Positions 1 to 5,968 of a stretch of DNA of 7,259 nt are shown here, in pieces. This DNA comes from Chloroflexota bacterium (lineage in GTDB: Bacteria > Chloroflexota > Dehalococcoidia > GIF9 > UBA5629). The notes under the pieces were generated by a model, which worked only from the letters and a program-made list of their open reading frames with translations, ran no database searches and was not told where the DNA came from. The position numbers were made by a program, and so were the translations under genes. Position 1 is the stretch's first letter, and each line of letters begins with the position of its first letter. The stretch is taken from assembly GCA_020354105.1 (NCBI GenBank), contig CP070642.1, positions 198,738 through 205,996 of the forward strand, written 5' to 3'.

Positions 1-345
1 ATTCTTCTGGCTATAGTAGATAATAGGCTCAACGAAGTGGCTCTAGAGTGGAACAACGACGCCTGTGTTGGTGTGGTCATGGCATCAGCTGGATATCCTG
101 GAAGCTATAAAACAGGACTTCCCATTACAGGATTGGACAAGGTGGATGAAAAGATTCTAGTTTTTCATGCCGGAACCAAGCTCGATGACTCACAAGTGCA
201 TACTGACGGAGGACGCGTGCTCACATTAACAGCCACCGGTAAGAACATGGCTGAAGCCAGAGCCAGAGTCTACAATAATCTGCCTCGCATTCATTTCGAT
301 GGCTGTCATTACCGCAAAGACATTGCAGCCAGGGAGGTAAACTAA
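1..345 (+). CDS. purD: Phosphoribosylamine-glycine ligase (GAR synthetase), C-terminal part, 5' end outside window
   Basis: PurD joins glycine to 5-phosphoribosylamine using ATP to give GAR, the second step of de novo purine synthesis in the cytoplasm. The open frame runs from base 1 without a start, so only about the last 114 residues are here (the family is usually about 420-430). They cover the end of the ATP-grasp fold and the C-terminal GARS domain. Recognisable family motifs are NDACVGVVMASAGYPGSY, PITGL, VFHAGTKL, a GGRVL-type turn and HFDGCHYRKDI at the very end. The GTG at 37 is in frame but lies inside the conserved domain, so it is not the start. The stop codon abuts the purE ATG with no spacer, which points to co-transcription and probably translational coupling. 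Family assignment is secure; the missing N-terminus cannot be judged. Confidence 0.96.
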   Translation: MLLAIVDNRLNEVALEWNNDACVGVVMASAGYPGSYKTGLPITGLDKVDEKILVFHAGTKLDDSQVHTDGGRVLTLTATGKNMAEARARVYNNLPRIHFDGCHYRKDIAAREVN

Positions 346-804
346 ATGCCCTTACTAGGAATAGTCATAGGCAGCAAGAACGATGAGCCGCTAATACAGC
401 CAGCCCTGGATATATTGCAGCAACTAAATATCAAATATGAATTGTCGATATTATCAGCACACAGAAACCCGGATAAAGTTCGTGAATACGCTTCTAAGGC
501 CAAAGAAAAGGGCATCGAAGTCATTATAGCCGCTGCTGGCGCTGCGGCTCATCTACCTGGAGTTCTAGCTAGCTGGACTACATTGCCGGTCATTGGAGTG
601 CCACTGCCTACCAGCGAACTTAAAGGTATTGACTCGCTATACTCCATAGTCCAGATGCCAGCCGGAGTACCTGTGGCCTGTGTCGGGATTGGCACCCCCG
701 GTGCCAAAAATGCTGCTCTACTATCTGCTCAAATACTGGGCACAAAACATAAAGAAATAAAAGACAACTATGAGAAATACAAACAGAAACTGGCTGAAGC
801 TTAG
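346..804 (+). CDS. purE: N5-carboxyaminoimidazole ribonucleotide mutase (class I PurE)
   Basis: Class I PurE converts N5-CAIR to CAIR in purine synthesis; it forms an octamer in known cases. At 152 residues the protein is normal for the family. Visible motifs are the phosphate/ribose loop GSKND at residues 9-13, SAHRNPD at 37-43 with the catalytic-type His39, GAAAHLPG at 65-72, and DSLYSIVQMPAGVPV at 96-110. The HLPG loop and overall match to the E. coli-type enzyme favour class I over the class II AIR carboxylase. Three loops differ slightly from the E. coli sequence (see findings). The ATG directly follows the purD stop and has a good ribosome site, GGGAGG, at 332-337. A class I enzyme normally needs PurK to supply N5-CAIR; purK is not in this window, so it must lie elsewhere or be absent. 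Confidence 0.96.
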   Translation: MPLLGIVIGSKNDEPLIQPALDILQQLNIKYELSILSAHRNPDKVREYASKAKEKGIEVIIAAAGAAAHLPGVLASWTTLPVIGVPLPTSELKGIDSLYSIVQMPAGVPVACVGIGTPGAKNAALLSAQILGTKHKEIKDNYEKYKQKLAEA

Positions 805-821
805 ACCCGGAGAAGAAGAAT

Positions 822-2168
822 ATGATTGAGCGCTACTCTCGACCGCAGATGAAAAAAATATGGTCTGAAGACAATAAGTTCGATAAATGGCTTCAGGTCG
901 AGATAGCTGTCTGCGAGGCTTGGGCAGATATAGGAGCCATCCCCAAAGAGTCAATTCCCAAAATAAAGAAGGCAAGTATTAACTTAGAGCGCATGGCTGA
1001 TATTCTCAAAGTGACCCACCACGACGTAACCGCTTTCCTTCAAGCAGTAGCCGAAGGACTCGGTGAGGAGTCACGTTTCATCCACCTAGGCCTTACCTCA
1101 TCAGATGTCATAGATACTGCCTTAAGCCTCCAACTGAAAGAAGCTGCGAAACTCCTAGCTCAAGATATTGACGAGCTTATCGCCGTTCTTAAAGCCAAAG
1201 CCATTGAGCACAAGCACACCATAATGATAGGGCGGACTCATGGTGTTCACGCCGAGCCCATTACCTTCGGACTTAAGCTGGCACTATGGACACAGGAGAT
1301 GAGGCGCAATGCCGCACGTCTGACCGAAGCTGAAAAAGCCATCAGTGTAGGTAAGATCTCTGGAGCTGTGGGCACATATGCTACCGTGCCACCTGAAGTT
1401 GAACAGAAGGCTTGCACCAAGCTAAGACTAGTCCCAACACCGATATCAAGCCAGATTATCCAGCGTGACCGCCACGCTCAGTTTGTCACTACGCTAGCTA
1501 TCATCGCCAGCTCTTTAGAGAAGTTCGCCACTGAAATCAGGAGCCTGCAACGAACCGAAGTATTGGAAGCTGAAGAGCCATTCGCAGCCGGGCAAACCGG
1601 CTCCTCATCCATGCCTCATAAGCGTAATCCAGAGTTGTGTGAGCGTGTCTGCGGACTAGCACGACTGGTAAGAGGTTACGCCCTAACGTCCATGGAAAAT
1701 ATCGCCCTGTGGCACGAGAGAGACATCAGCCACTCTTCCAATGAACGCATCACCTTCCCTGACTCCTGTCTAGTTCTGGATTACATCCTGCATATTTTCA
1801 CTTCAGTAATGAGAGGACTTCAGGTGTACCCCGAAAATATGCGTCGAAACCTTGAGATTACTCAAGGCTTGGTCTTCTCTCAACGGGTACTCATAGCTCT
1901 AATAGATAAGGGGCTGAGTCGTCAAAAAGCATACGAGCTAGTACAGCGAAATGCCATGAAAGCATGGAAAGGGAGAACCAGCTTCCTAAAGTTGCTCAAG
2001 GCTGATGCTGAAGTAACAGGCAAGCTATCCGATTCAGAACTGGAATCACTTTTCGACTACAACCACTTCACCAGATATGTAGATAAGGTATTCCAGCGGC
2101 TGGATTTAACCGAGGAGAAGAGAGCTAAATCAACTAAAGCAGCAGAACTGGCACCACAAGCACTTTGA
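822..2168 (+). CDS. purB: Adenylosuccinate lyase
   Basis: PurB splits fumarate from SAICAR to give AICAR and from adenylosuccinate to give AMP, so it serves both the IMP pathway and AMP formation. It belongs to the fumarase/aspartase superfamily and is normally a homotetramer with shared active sites. The 448 residues match the B. subtilis-type length. Visible motifs are THHDV at 65-69, HLGLTSSDVIDT at 88-99, GRTHGVHAEP at 137-146, and the superfamily signature GSSSMPHKRNPE at 260-271, which carries the mobile catalytic-serine loop. His67, His88 and His140 correspond to the three conserved histidines of the family, so the enzyme looks intact. The start ATG has GGAG at 809-812 upstream. It lies 17 bases after purE and 13 bases before purC, consistent with one operon. 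Confidence 0.97.
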   Translation: MIERYSRPQMKKIWSEDNKFDKWLQVEIAVCEAWADIGAIPKESIPKIKKASINLERMADILKVTHHDVTAFLQAVAEGLGEESRFIHLGLTSSDVIDTALSLQLKEAAKLLAQDIDELIAVLKAKAIEHKHTIMIGRTHGVHAEPITFGLKLALWTQEMRRNAARLTEAEKAISVGKISGAVGTYATVPPEVEQKACTKLRLVPTPISSQIIQRDRHAQFVTTLAIIASSLEKFATEIRSLQRTEVLEAEEPFAAGQTGSSSMPHKRNPELCERVCGLARLVRGYALTSMENIALWHERDISHSSNERITFPDSCLVLDYILHIFTSVMRGLQVYPENMRRNLEITQGLVFSQRVLIALIDKGLSRQKAYELVQRNAMKAWKGRTSFLKLLKADAEVTGKLSDSELESLFDYNHFTRYVDKVFQRLDLTEEKRAKSTKAAELAPQAL

Positions 2169-2181
2169 GCCTGGTAGCATT

Positions 2182-3096
2182 ATGTCAATGACTCTATTCG
2201 AAGCAGACTTAACTCTTCCCCTGTTCGGTCGAGGAAAAGTACGTGATACCTACGACCTAGGTGATAAACTGTTAATCGTCTCTACAGACAGACTCTCTGC
2301 ATTCGATGTTGTCCTGCCTGACCCCATTCCCGATAAAGGTCTGGTTCTCAACCAGATCTCATGTTTCTGGTTCGAAAAGACAAGCCAAGTTATGCCTAAC
2401 CACCTCATAACGCCGATAGATACTCTGGATTCATTAAAACAACATCTTCCTCCAAATACCAATTTGCCAGATTATCTTCTCGGTCGGTCGATGATTACCC
2501 TCAAAGCTGAGCGCGTATCCGTCGAATGTGTCGTTCGGGGCTACATTTCAGGTTCAGCCTGGGCAGAGTACAAACAAGCCGGTACCATATCTGGCACGCC
2601 AGCACCCAAGGGACTGCAAGAAAGCCAGGAACTGCCTGAGCCTATATTCACACCTACCACCAAAGCCGAGGCGGGGCATGATGAACCTCTCAGCGAAAAA
2701 GAGACGGAAAACCTGGTAGGAAAATCCACCGCGCGTGAGCTCGAGGAAAAGAGCCTGGCTGTCTACCAGCACGCTCGAGACTATGCTCAAGGGCGGGGCA
2801 TCATCATCGCCGATACCAAGTTTGAGTTCGGTTTTGTCGATGGCAAGCTTATACTGATTGATGAGATATTAACGCCAGATTCAAGTCGGTTCTGGAATAG
2901 TGACCAATACACTATTGGGCGCTCGCAACCCAGCCTTGATAAGCAGCCAGTTCGCGATTGGCTGGCAGACTCGGGCTGGAACAAAGAGCCACCAGCACCA
3001 AAGCTTCCGCCTGAAGTAATCAAGGCTACGACTCTACGATATGTTGAAGCATACCAGCGCTTAACTGGAAGGAAGCTGCAGAATGTATCTAGCTAA
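2182..3096 (+). CDS. purC: Phosphoribosylaminoimidazole-succinocarboxamide synthase (SAICAR synthetase)
   Basis: PurC condenses CAIR with aspartate using ATP to form SAICAR, the substrate of PurB encoded just upstream. The 304-residue length is the longer form of the family (the Bacillus form is about 240). Visible motifs are GKVRDTYDLGD at 18-28 (nucleotide-binding loop), VECVVRGYISGSAWAEY at 114-130, FTPTTKAEAGHDEPLS at 156-171 (signature 1 region), ADTKFEFG at 210-217 (signature 2) and DEILTPDSSRFW at 227-238. All key regions are present. Two in-frame ATGs (2182 and 2188) could start it. The ribosome site is weak (GGTAG at 2173-2177), and its spacing fits 2188 slightly better, a difference of only two residues. 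The last 14 bases overlap the start of purS in another frame, suggesting translational coupling. Confidence 0.96.
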   Translation: MSMTLFEADLTLPLFGRGKVRDTYDLGDKLLIVSTDRLSAFDVVLPDPIPDKGLVLNQISCFWFEKTSQVMPNHLITPIDTLDSLKQHLPPNTNLPDYLLGRSMITLKAERVSVECVVRGYISGSAWAEYKQAGTISGTPAPKGLQESQELPEPIFTPTTKAEAGHDEPLSEKETENLVGKSTARELEEKSLAVYQHARDYAQGRGIIIADTKFEFGFVDGKLILIDEILTPDSSRFWNSDQYTIGRSQPSLDKQPVRDWLADSGWNKEPPAPKLPPEVIKATTLRYVEAYQRLTGRKLQNVSS

Positions 3097-3331
3097 AGTC
3101 TATGTAACCCTCAAGCCGACAGTGAACGACCCGCAAGGCCTGACCATAAAAGGAGCTCTGCATAACCTCGGTTTCGCCTCGGTGGAAGATGTCCGTGCCG
3201 GGAAATATATCGAGGTCAGAGTTAAAGAAAGCGACCCTAAAAAAGCCCATATACAAATTGATGAAATGTGTCGCAAGCTCTTGGCTAATCCAGTTATCGA
3301 AAACTACCGTTTCGACCTGGAAAAGGCTTAG
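3083..3331 (+). CDS. purS: FGAM synthase small subunit PurS
   Basis: PurS is the small structural subunit of the three-part FGAM synthase (PurS, PurQ glutaminase, small PurL); in characterised cases it helps couple PurQ to PurL for ammonia transfer. The 82 residues are the usual length. Family features seen are the first strand with KPTVNDPQG at 11-19, LGF at 29-31, VRAGKYIEV at 37-45 and EMCRKLLANPVIENY at 61-75. The gene starts inside purC; a strong purine-rich ribosome site (GGAAGG at 3067-3072) supports the ATG at 3083. Normally purQ and purL follow directly, but here a terminator and then genes of the opposite strand follow, so the partner subunits must be encoded elsewhere. The presence of PurS still implies a PurSQL-type enzyme rather than the large single-chain PurL. 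Confidence 0.94.
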   Translation: MYLAKVYVTLKPTVNDPQGLTIKGALHNLGFASVEDVRAGKYIEVRVKESDPKKAHIQIDEMCRKLLANPVIENYRFDLEKA

Positions 3332-3347
3332 CCCTTTTCTCTTTCTC
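3320..3347 (+). terminator. Intrinsic terminator at the end of the pur operon
   Basis: A 7-bp perfect stem, GAAAAGG (3320-3326) paired with CCTTTTC (3333-3339), encloses a 6-base loop and is followed by a pyrimidine-rich run TCTTTCTC (3340-3347). The stem contains the last codons of purS and its TAG. The stem is AT-rich and the T run is interrupted, so termination may be partial. Its position at the end of the operon and before convergent genes supports the call. Confidence 0.5.
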
Positions 3348-3380
3348 AATCCTTAATATCGAACCAGATTAGCCTGCAAT

Positions 3381-3430
3381 AAATGCTATGCCATAATGCC
3401 CGCCTTCCAGGCATCACAGCATTAGCATTT
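3381..3430. repeat. Imperfect inverted repeat in the convergent intergenic gap
   Basis: AAATGCT (3381-3387) pairs with AGCATTT (3424-3430), and the adjoining ATGCC (3388-3392) pairs with GGCAT (3410-3414) if a 9-base bulge on the right arm is allowed. A second ATGCC at 3396-3400 could also pair with GGCAT. The element lies between the end of purS and the end of the - strand lipoprotein gene, where a bidirectional terminator would be useful, but neither side has a clear T run. The rest of 3348-3471 shows no gene that I can support. Confidence 0.3.
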
Positions 3431-3471
3431 ATCACAAACTCGCCATCAAGAACGTCAAACGATTTTTACTT

Positions 3472-4734
3472 CTATAATCCCAAATCAGGCTCGCTGCGTG
3501 AGTTATTACTTTCGTCAAATTCCAATGCATCACCGTTCGCATCAGCCTTAACCGTTACGCTCCAGAACGGACTGCCCGTATAATTATAATCGGCGAATTT
3601 TTCTTTTCTGGACTCACCTGGCTCCAGAGAAGCTACAGTATCGGTAGCCACCGGTAAACAAGGCAGCTTACAAGGAGAAATATTTAACGCCGATACAGTA
3701 TCACCTGAGGCTGCAGTGCCTTCGTTCTTTATCCGGTACCAGATTTTGTCTCCAGTTATCTCATGTACCAGCCAGATATCCTCAATAACCAGGTCCGGCA
3801 GCTTAAGCTTAGTTATTAGTACAGACATACACAGCAATGACTCGGTATACGCATTGTTGACTTCAGAGCTTTCAGCCACAGCACCACCCGTGTCAGCTTC
3901 AACAACTGCGGTATCACTAATCGGAGTGCAAGTATAGTCATATCCAGTAAAGGTCTCGGTTCTCGACTCACCCGGAGCTAGAGAGCCTACACTATCATTC
4001 GCTACCTCAACAGTATCGATCCACAATGTTGAAGTGCTCGGCCCAGCAGCCGCATCACCCTGATTCTTTATCTCATAGCTGATCTTGTCGCCTGACCGTG
4101 AGATATCCTGTATAACGAGGTCCGGCTCACCGGTAGGTTGTGCCGCAATAACCAGAACTGTGATCGTAAGGCTATACCATCCAAACGCATTAGATGCCGT
4201 CAAAGTATAGTTGGTGCTAGTAGCCGGTGACACAGGCGTAGTACCCACAAGAGTGACAGAGCCTACTCCGGGTTCAATAATCACCGATGTGGCATTTGAA
4301 ACATCCCAGCCCAGAGTAGTGGAACCACCAGACGATATAATCGACGGATTAGCCACGAAGTAGTTGACCACCGGCATGCTAGAAGGCGTCGGAGTGGGAG
4401 TTGGTTCTCCGGTAACTATGACCTGAGCCGTAGCTGTAGTGCTTATGCCAGAAGCATTGGTTGCCGTCAGGGTATATACAGTGGTCTCGCTAGGCATCAC
4501 AGTCCTATTCCCATTCAAAGCAACATTGCCTATACCCTGGTCTATGCTGGCGTTGGTAGCACCAATAACGTTCCAGCTGAGCATTGAAGGCTCGCCAGCA
4601 GCAATGGTCGGTGGGTCAGCACCAAAGGAGCTTATGACAGGAGACTCAGAAGTAGTGGTTACTGTAAGCCCGGTCATGTCACAACCAGCTGTAAGCACCA
4701 CCAGCAGCAGAAGCAATGGGATTACTTTCTTCAT
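3472..4734 (-). CDS. Lipoprotein with two Ig-like repeats and two CARDB domains (gene 1)
   Basis: Predicted secreted, lipid-anchored surface protein of 420 residues; its function is unknown. A signal peptide, MKKVIPLLLLLVVLTAGC, ends in a lipobox with the acylated Cys18. Two Ig-like beta-sandwich repeats follow at about 31-108 and 120-197. Each has the pattern P-V-(I/V)-x-x-F-x-A-(D/N)-P, a GxxxxLxW strand, an ATxxxI(D/E)xGxG turn and YTLTA(T/S)N, and a Thr-Pro linker at 110-118 separates them. Two CARDB-type domains (Pfam CARDB family, associated with adhesion or surface scaffolding) lie at about 204-297 and 313-411; each begins PDLVI(Q/E)DI and ends in an acidic (S/D)(E/S)(V/N)NN-like turn. 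Cysteines occur in the CARDB part (269, 302, 355, 359), which could form disulfides. It lacks the C-terminal module found in gene 3. The start is secure: GGAGGTG lies four bases upstream. The role is inferred only as extracellular binding or scaffolding. Confidence 0.88.
   Translation of the reverse strand: MKKVIPLLLLLVVLTAGCDMTGLTVTTTSESPVISSFGADPPTIAAGEPSMLSWNVIGATNASIDQGIGNVALNGNRTVMPSETTVYTLTATNASGISTTATAQVIVTGEPTPTPTPSSMPVVNYFVANPSIISSGGSTTLGWDVSNATSVIIEPGVGSVTLVGTTPVSPATSTNYTLTASNAFGWYSLTITVLVIAAQPTGEPDLVIQDISRSGDKISYEIKNQGDAAAGPSTSTLWIDTVEVANDSVGSLAPGESRTETFTGYDYTCTPISDTAVVEADTGGAVAESSEVNNAYTESLLCMSVLITKLKLPDLVIEDIWLVHEITGDKIWYRIKNEGTAASGDTVSALNISPCKLPCLPVATDTVASLEPGESRKEKFADYNYTGSPFWSVTVKADANGDALEFDESNNSRSEPDLGL
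4414..4734 (-). repeat. 321-bp duplicated block, copy A (signal peptide plus first Ig-like repeat of gene 1)
   Basis: This block aligns without any net gap to 5510-5830 in gene 2 (constant offset of 1096 bases). The encoded segments are roughly three quarters identical by my eye count, with the signal peptide, CDM, SIDQG(I/V)GNVAL and MPSETTVYTL particularly well kept. It marks genes 1 and 2 as duplicates at their 5' ends. Confidence 0.85.
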
Positions 4735-4738
4735 ATTT

Positions 4739-4745
4739 CACCTCC
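4739..4745 (-). promoter_or_regulatory. Strong ribosome binding site of gene 1
   Basis: On the - strand the sequence reads GGAGGTG, then four bases, then ATG, a near-perfect Shine-Dalgarno that fixes the start at 4734. A possible -10 box, TACAAT (- strand, 4761-4766), lies just upstream, but I see no good -35 at the proper distance, so the promoter is only suggested. Confidence 0.75.
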
Positions 4746-4768
4746 AAATAGTTTTCTTCTATTGTACT

Positions 4769-4978
4769 CTATTGAATTATTTAGGCTTCCGCCCAAATTG
4801 CTCAGTCCTGAAAATCAAGGACACCACCACAAGTTACAATTTCACCATCCGAAGACACAGTGACAGGACTGCCCAATTCCCTCCGGGTTAGCCAGCATAA
4901 AACACCGTCAGTGCTAGAAGCACCATTTGTCCAGGTTGCACTCATAGCGTTACTCATAAAGTCATAAAATATAGCAGA
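4769..4978 (-). pseudogene. Decayed C-terminal module of gene 2 (remnant past the TAG stop)
   Basis: Reading gene 2 in its own frame past the TAG gives SAIFYDFMSNAMSATWTNGA, which resembles the start of gene 3's C-terminal module (VLYNFVDNAGSGPTIWKSGL). The far end reads FQD-stop-AIWAEA-stop-IIQ-stop, matching gene 3's GQDWASWVEARIVR-stop. At DNA level the final 42 bases (4769-4810) align without gaps to gene 3's last 42 bases with 11 differences by my count, including the shared terminal TAG. One tryptophan codon TGG has become TGA and one arginine codon AGA has become TAA. The remnant is about 70 codons against about 170 in gene 3, so some 100 codons are missing from the middle. The internal ATG-initiated frame (4957 to 4802, 51 residues) has no ribosome site and is better explained as part of this remnant. 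Confidence 0.75.
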
Positions 4979-5830
4979 CTACGGTGATGCGCCACCAACC
5001 AGAACTCTAGCGGTACGACTGACCACCCCGTAGTCATTACTCGCGGTCAAGATGAAATCGGTGCTTGATGAGAGCGTCACTAACATGGTTCCCGACGAGG
5101 CAACAGTACCTATGCCTGGCTCAATACTAACCGCTGTCGCACCAGACACATTCCAGCGCAGAAAGGTCGAACCACTGCTACCAGATATAACCGGCGGGCT
5201 AGTTGTAAAATAGTTGATAACCGGCAGGTCATCAGACGGTGCCGGAGCTCCTGAAACTGTAACCTGTGTCGTAGCCGTAGTACTACCAGCCGAATTTGTA
5301 GCCGTCAGTATGTAAGTGGTGGTCGCCGCCGGGAAGACTATCGTGCTCCCGGAAGAGGCAAATGTGCCCACGCCAGGGTCAATGGTCACCGATGTGGCAT
5401 TAGACACATTCCAGCTCAACGTGGACGAACTGCCAGCAGATATACCAGGTGGGCTGGCAGTAAAAGAGTTCACAAATGGTAAGCTGCCAGACGGTGACGG
5501 CGCCCCCGAAACTATGACCTGAGCCGTAGCCGTAGTGCTCTTGCCAGCAGCATTGGTCGCCTTCAGGGTATATACAGTGGTCTCGCTCGGCATCACCGCT
5601 CTGGTACCACTCAAGGCAACATTACCTACCCCCTGGTCTATGCTGATAGTTGTCGCCCCGGTGACACTCCAGATAAGTTTAGAAGACTCACCAGCAGCAA
5701 TGGTCAACGGGTCAGCATCAAAAGAGCTTATAACAGGCGCCTCAGCAGTAGGAGTCACGGTAATTCCGGCCATGTCACAACCAGCAGTACACATAACCAA
5801 CAGCAAAAGCAAAGAAATGATTTTTTTCAT
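4979..5830 (-). CDS. Lipoprotein with three Ig-like repeats, probably truncated (gene 2)
   Basis: Predicted secreted, lipid-anchored protein of 283 residues, paralogue of genes 1 and 3; function unknown. Signal peptide MKKIISLLLLLVMCTAGC ends in a lipobox with Cys18, followed by DMAGITVT as in gene 1. Three Ig-like repeats lie at about 31-108, 117-194 and 202-280, linked by short Gly/Ala/Pro/Ser segments. It stops right after a linker (GGASP), where gene 1 has a CARDB domain, and a dead copy of gene 3's C-terminal module follows in frame, so this is probably a shortened protein. The start at 5830 is preferred over an in-frame ATG at 5848. It gives the same leader as gene 1, aligns at constant offset with gene 1's start, and has GAGAAG six bases upstream, whereas 5848 has no ribosome site. 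Since the lipobox and repeats are intact, the short protein may still be made. Confidence 0.8.
   Translation of the reverse strand: MKKIISLLLLLVMCTAGCDMAGITVTPTAEAPVISSFDADPLTIAAGESSKLIWSVTGATTISIDQGVGNVALSGTRAVMPSETTVYTLKATNAAGKSTTATAQVIVSGAPSPSGSLPFVNSFTASPPGISAGSSSTLSWNVSNATSVTIDPGVGTFASSGSTIVFPAATTTYILTATNSAGSTTATTQVTVSGAPAPSDDLPVINYFTTSPPVISGSSGSTFLRWNVSGATAVSIEPGIGTVASSGTMLVTLSSSTDFILTASNDYGVVSRTARVLVGGASP
5248..5444 (-). repeat. 197-bp near-identical block, copy A (second Ig-like repeat of gene 2)
   Basis: This block aligns without gaps to 7063-7259 in gene 3, with about 12 differences in 197 bases by eye (roughly 94% identity). It encodes the second Ig-like repeat of gene 2, from IS(A)GSSSTL through the linker. 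Such closeness, compared with weaker identity of neighbouring repeats, suggests recent duplication or gene conversion. Confidence 0.88.
5510..5830 (-). repeat. 321-bp duplicated block, copy B (signal peptide plus first Ig-like repeat of gene 2)
   Basis: Partner of 4414-4734. The gapless alignment begins exactly at the ATG of gene 1, which is the main argument for starting gene 2 at 5830. Confidence 0.85.
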
Positions 5831-5851
5831 CTTTATCTTCTCAATCATTTT

Positions 5852-5880
5852 ATTCTAATAACCAGAAAATGGGACAACAA
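5852..5880 (-). promoter_or_regulatory. Possible sigma-70-type promoter for gene 2
   Basis: On the - strand, TTGTTG (5880-5875) and TAGAAT (5857-5852) are separated by 17 bases, the ideal spacing. The -10 matches the consensus at five of six bases; the -35 is weaker. A transcript starting about seven bases downstream would begin near 5845, leaving a short leader that holds the GAGAAG site before the ATG at 5830 and would make the 5848 start unlikely. The remaining bases between genes 3 and 2 (5881-5968) show no gene and no convincing terminator. Confidence 0.3.
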
Positions 5881-5968
5881 ACGTGCCTCATGTCTCTGGT
5901 CAATATCGTCATCGAGAATTACATTTTCGACGCCGAGAAAATATAGCCTCCTATCGACAAGCCACCTG

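Noticed and set aside
721..975. An 84-residue - strand frame across the purE/purB junction
   Set aside because: It is antisense to two well-conserved genes and has no independent support.
3383..3583. A 66-residue + strand frame after purS
   Set aside because: No ribosome site, runs into the 3' end of gene 1 on the other strand, and no resemblance to purQ or another known family.
4439..4891. A 150-residue open frame on the + strand across the 5' part of gene 1
   Set aside because: It is antisense to the signal peptide and first Ig-like repeat. A sister frame appears at 5535-5858 opposite gene 2, as expected when duplicated coding DNA is read backwards. No ribosome site or family match.
4802..4957. 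A separate small gene of 51 residues on the - strand between genes 1 and 2
   Set aside because: It has no ribosome site, shares gene 2's frame, and its start and end align with parts of gene 3's C-terminal module; it is better read as part of the remnant.
4769..4981. Stop-codon readthrough or recoding that would let gene 2 make a longer protein
   Set aside because: The frame past gene 2's end holds TAG, TGA and TAA before the ancestral TAG, and about 100 codons of the module are missing. No single recoding mechanism would rescue it, and no recoding stem-loop is evident.
5831..5848. Alternative start of gene 2 at the ATG at 5848
   Set aside because: It has no ribosome site and adds six residues absent from gene 1. 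The gapless alignment with gene 1 starts at 5830.
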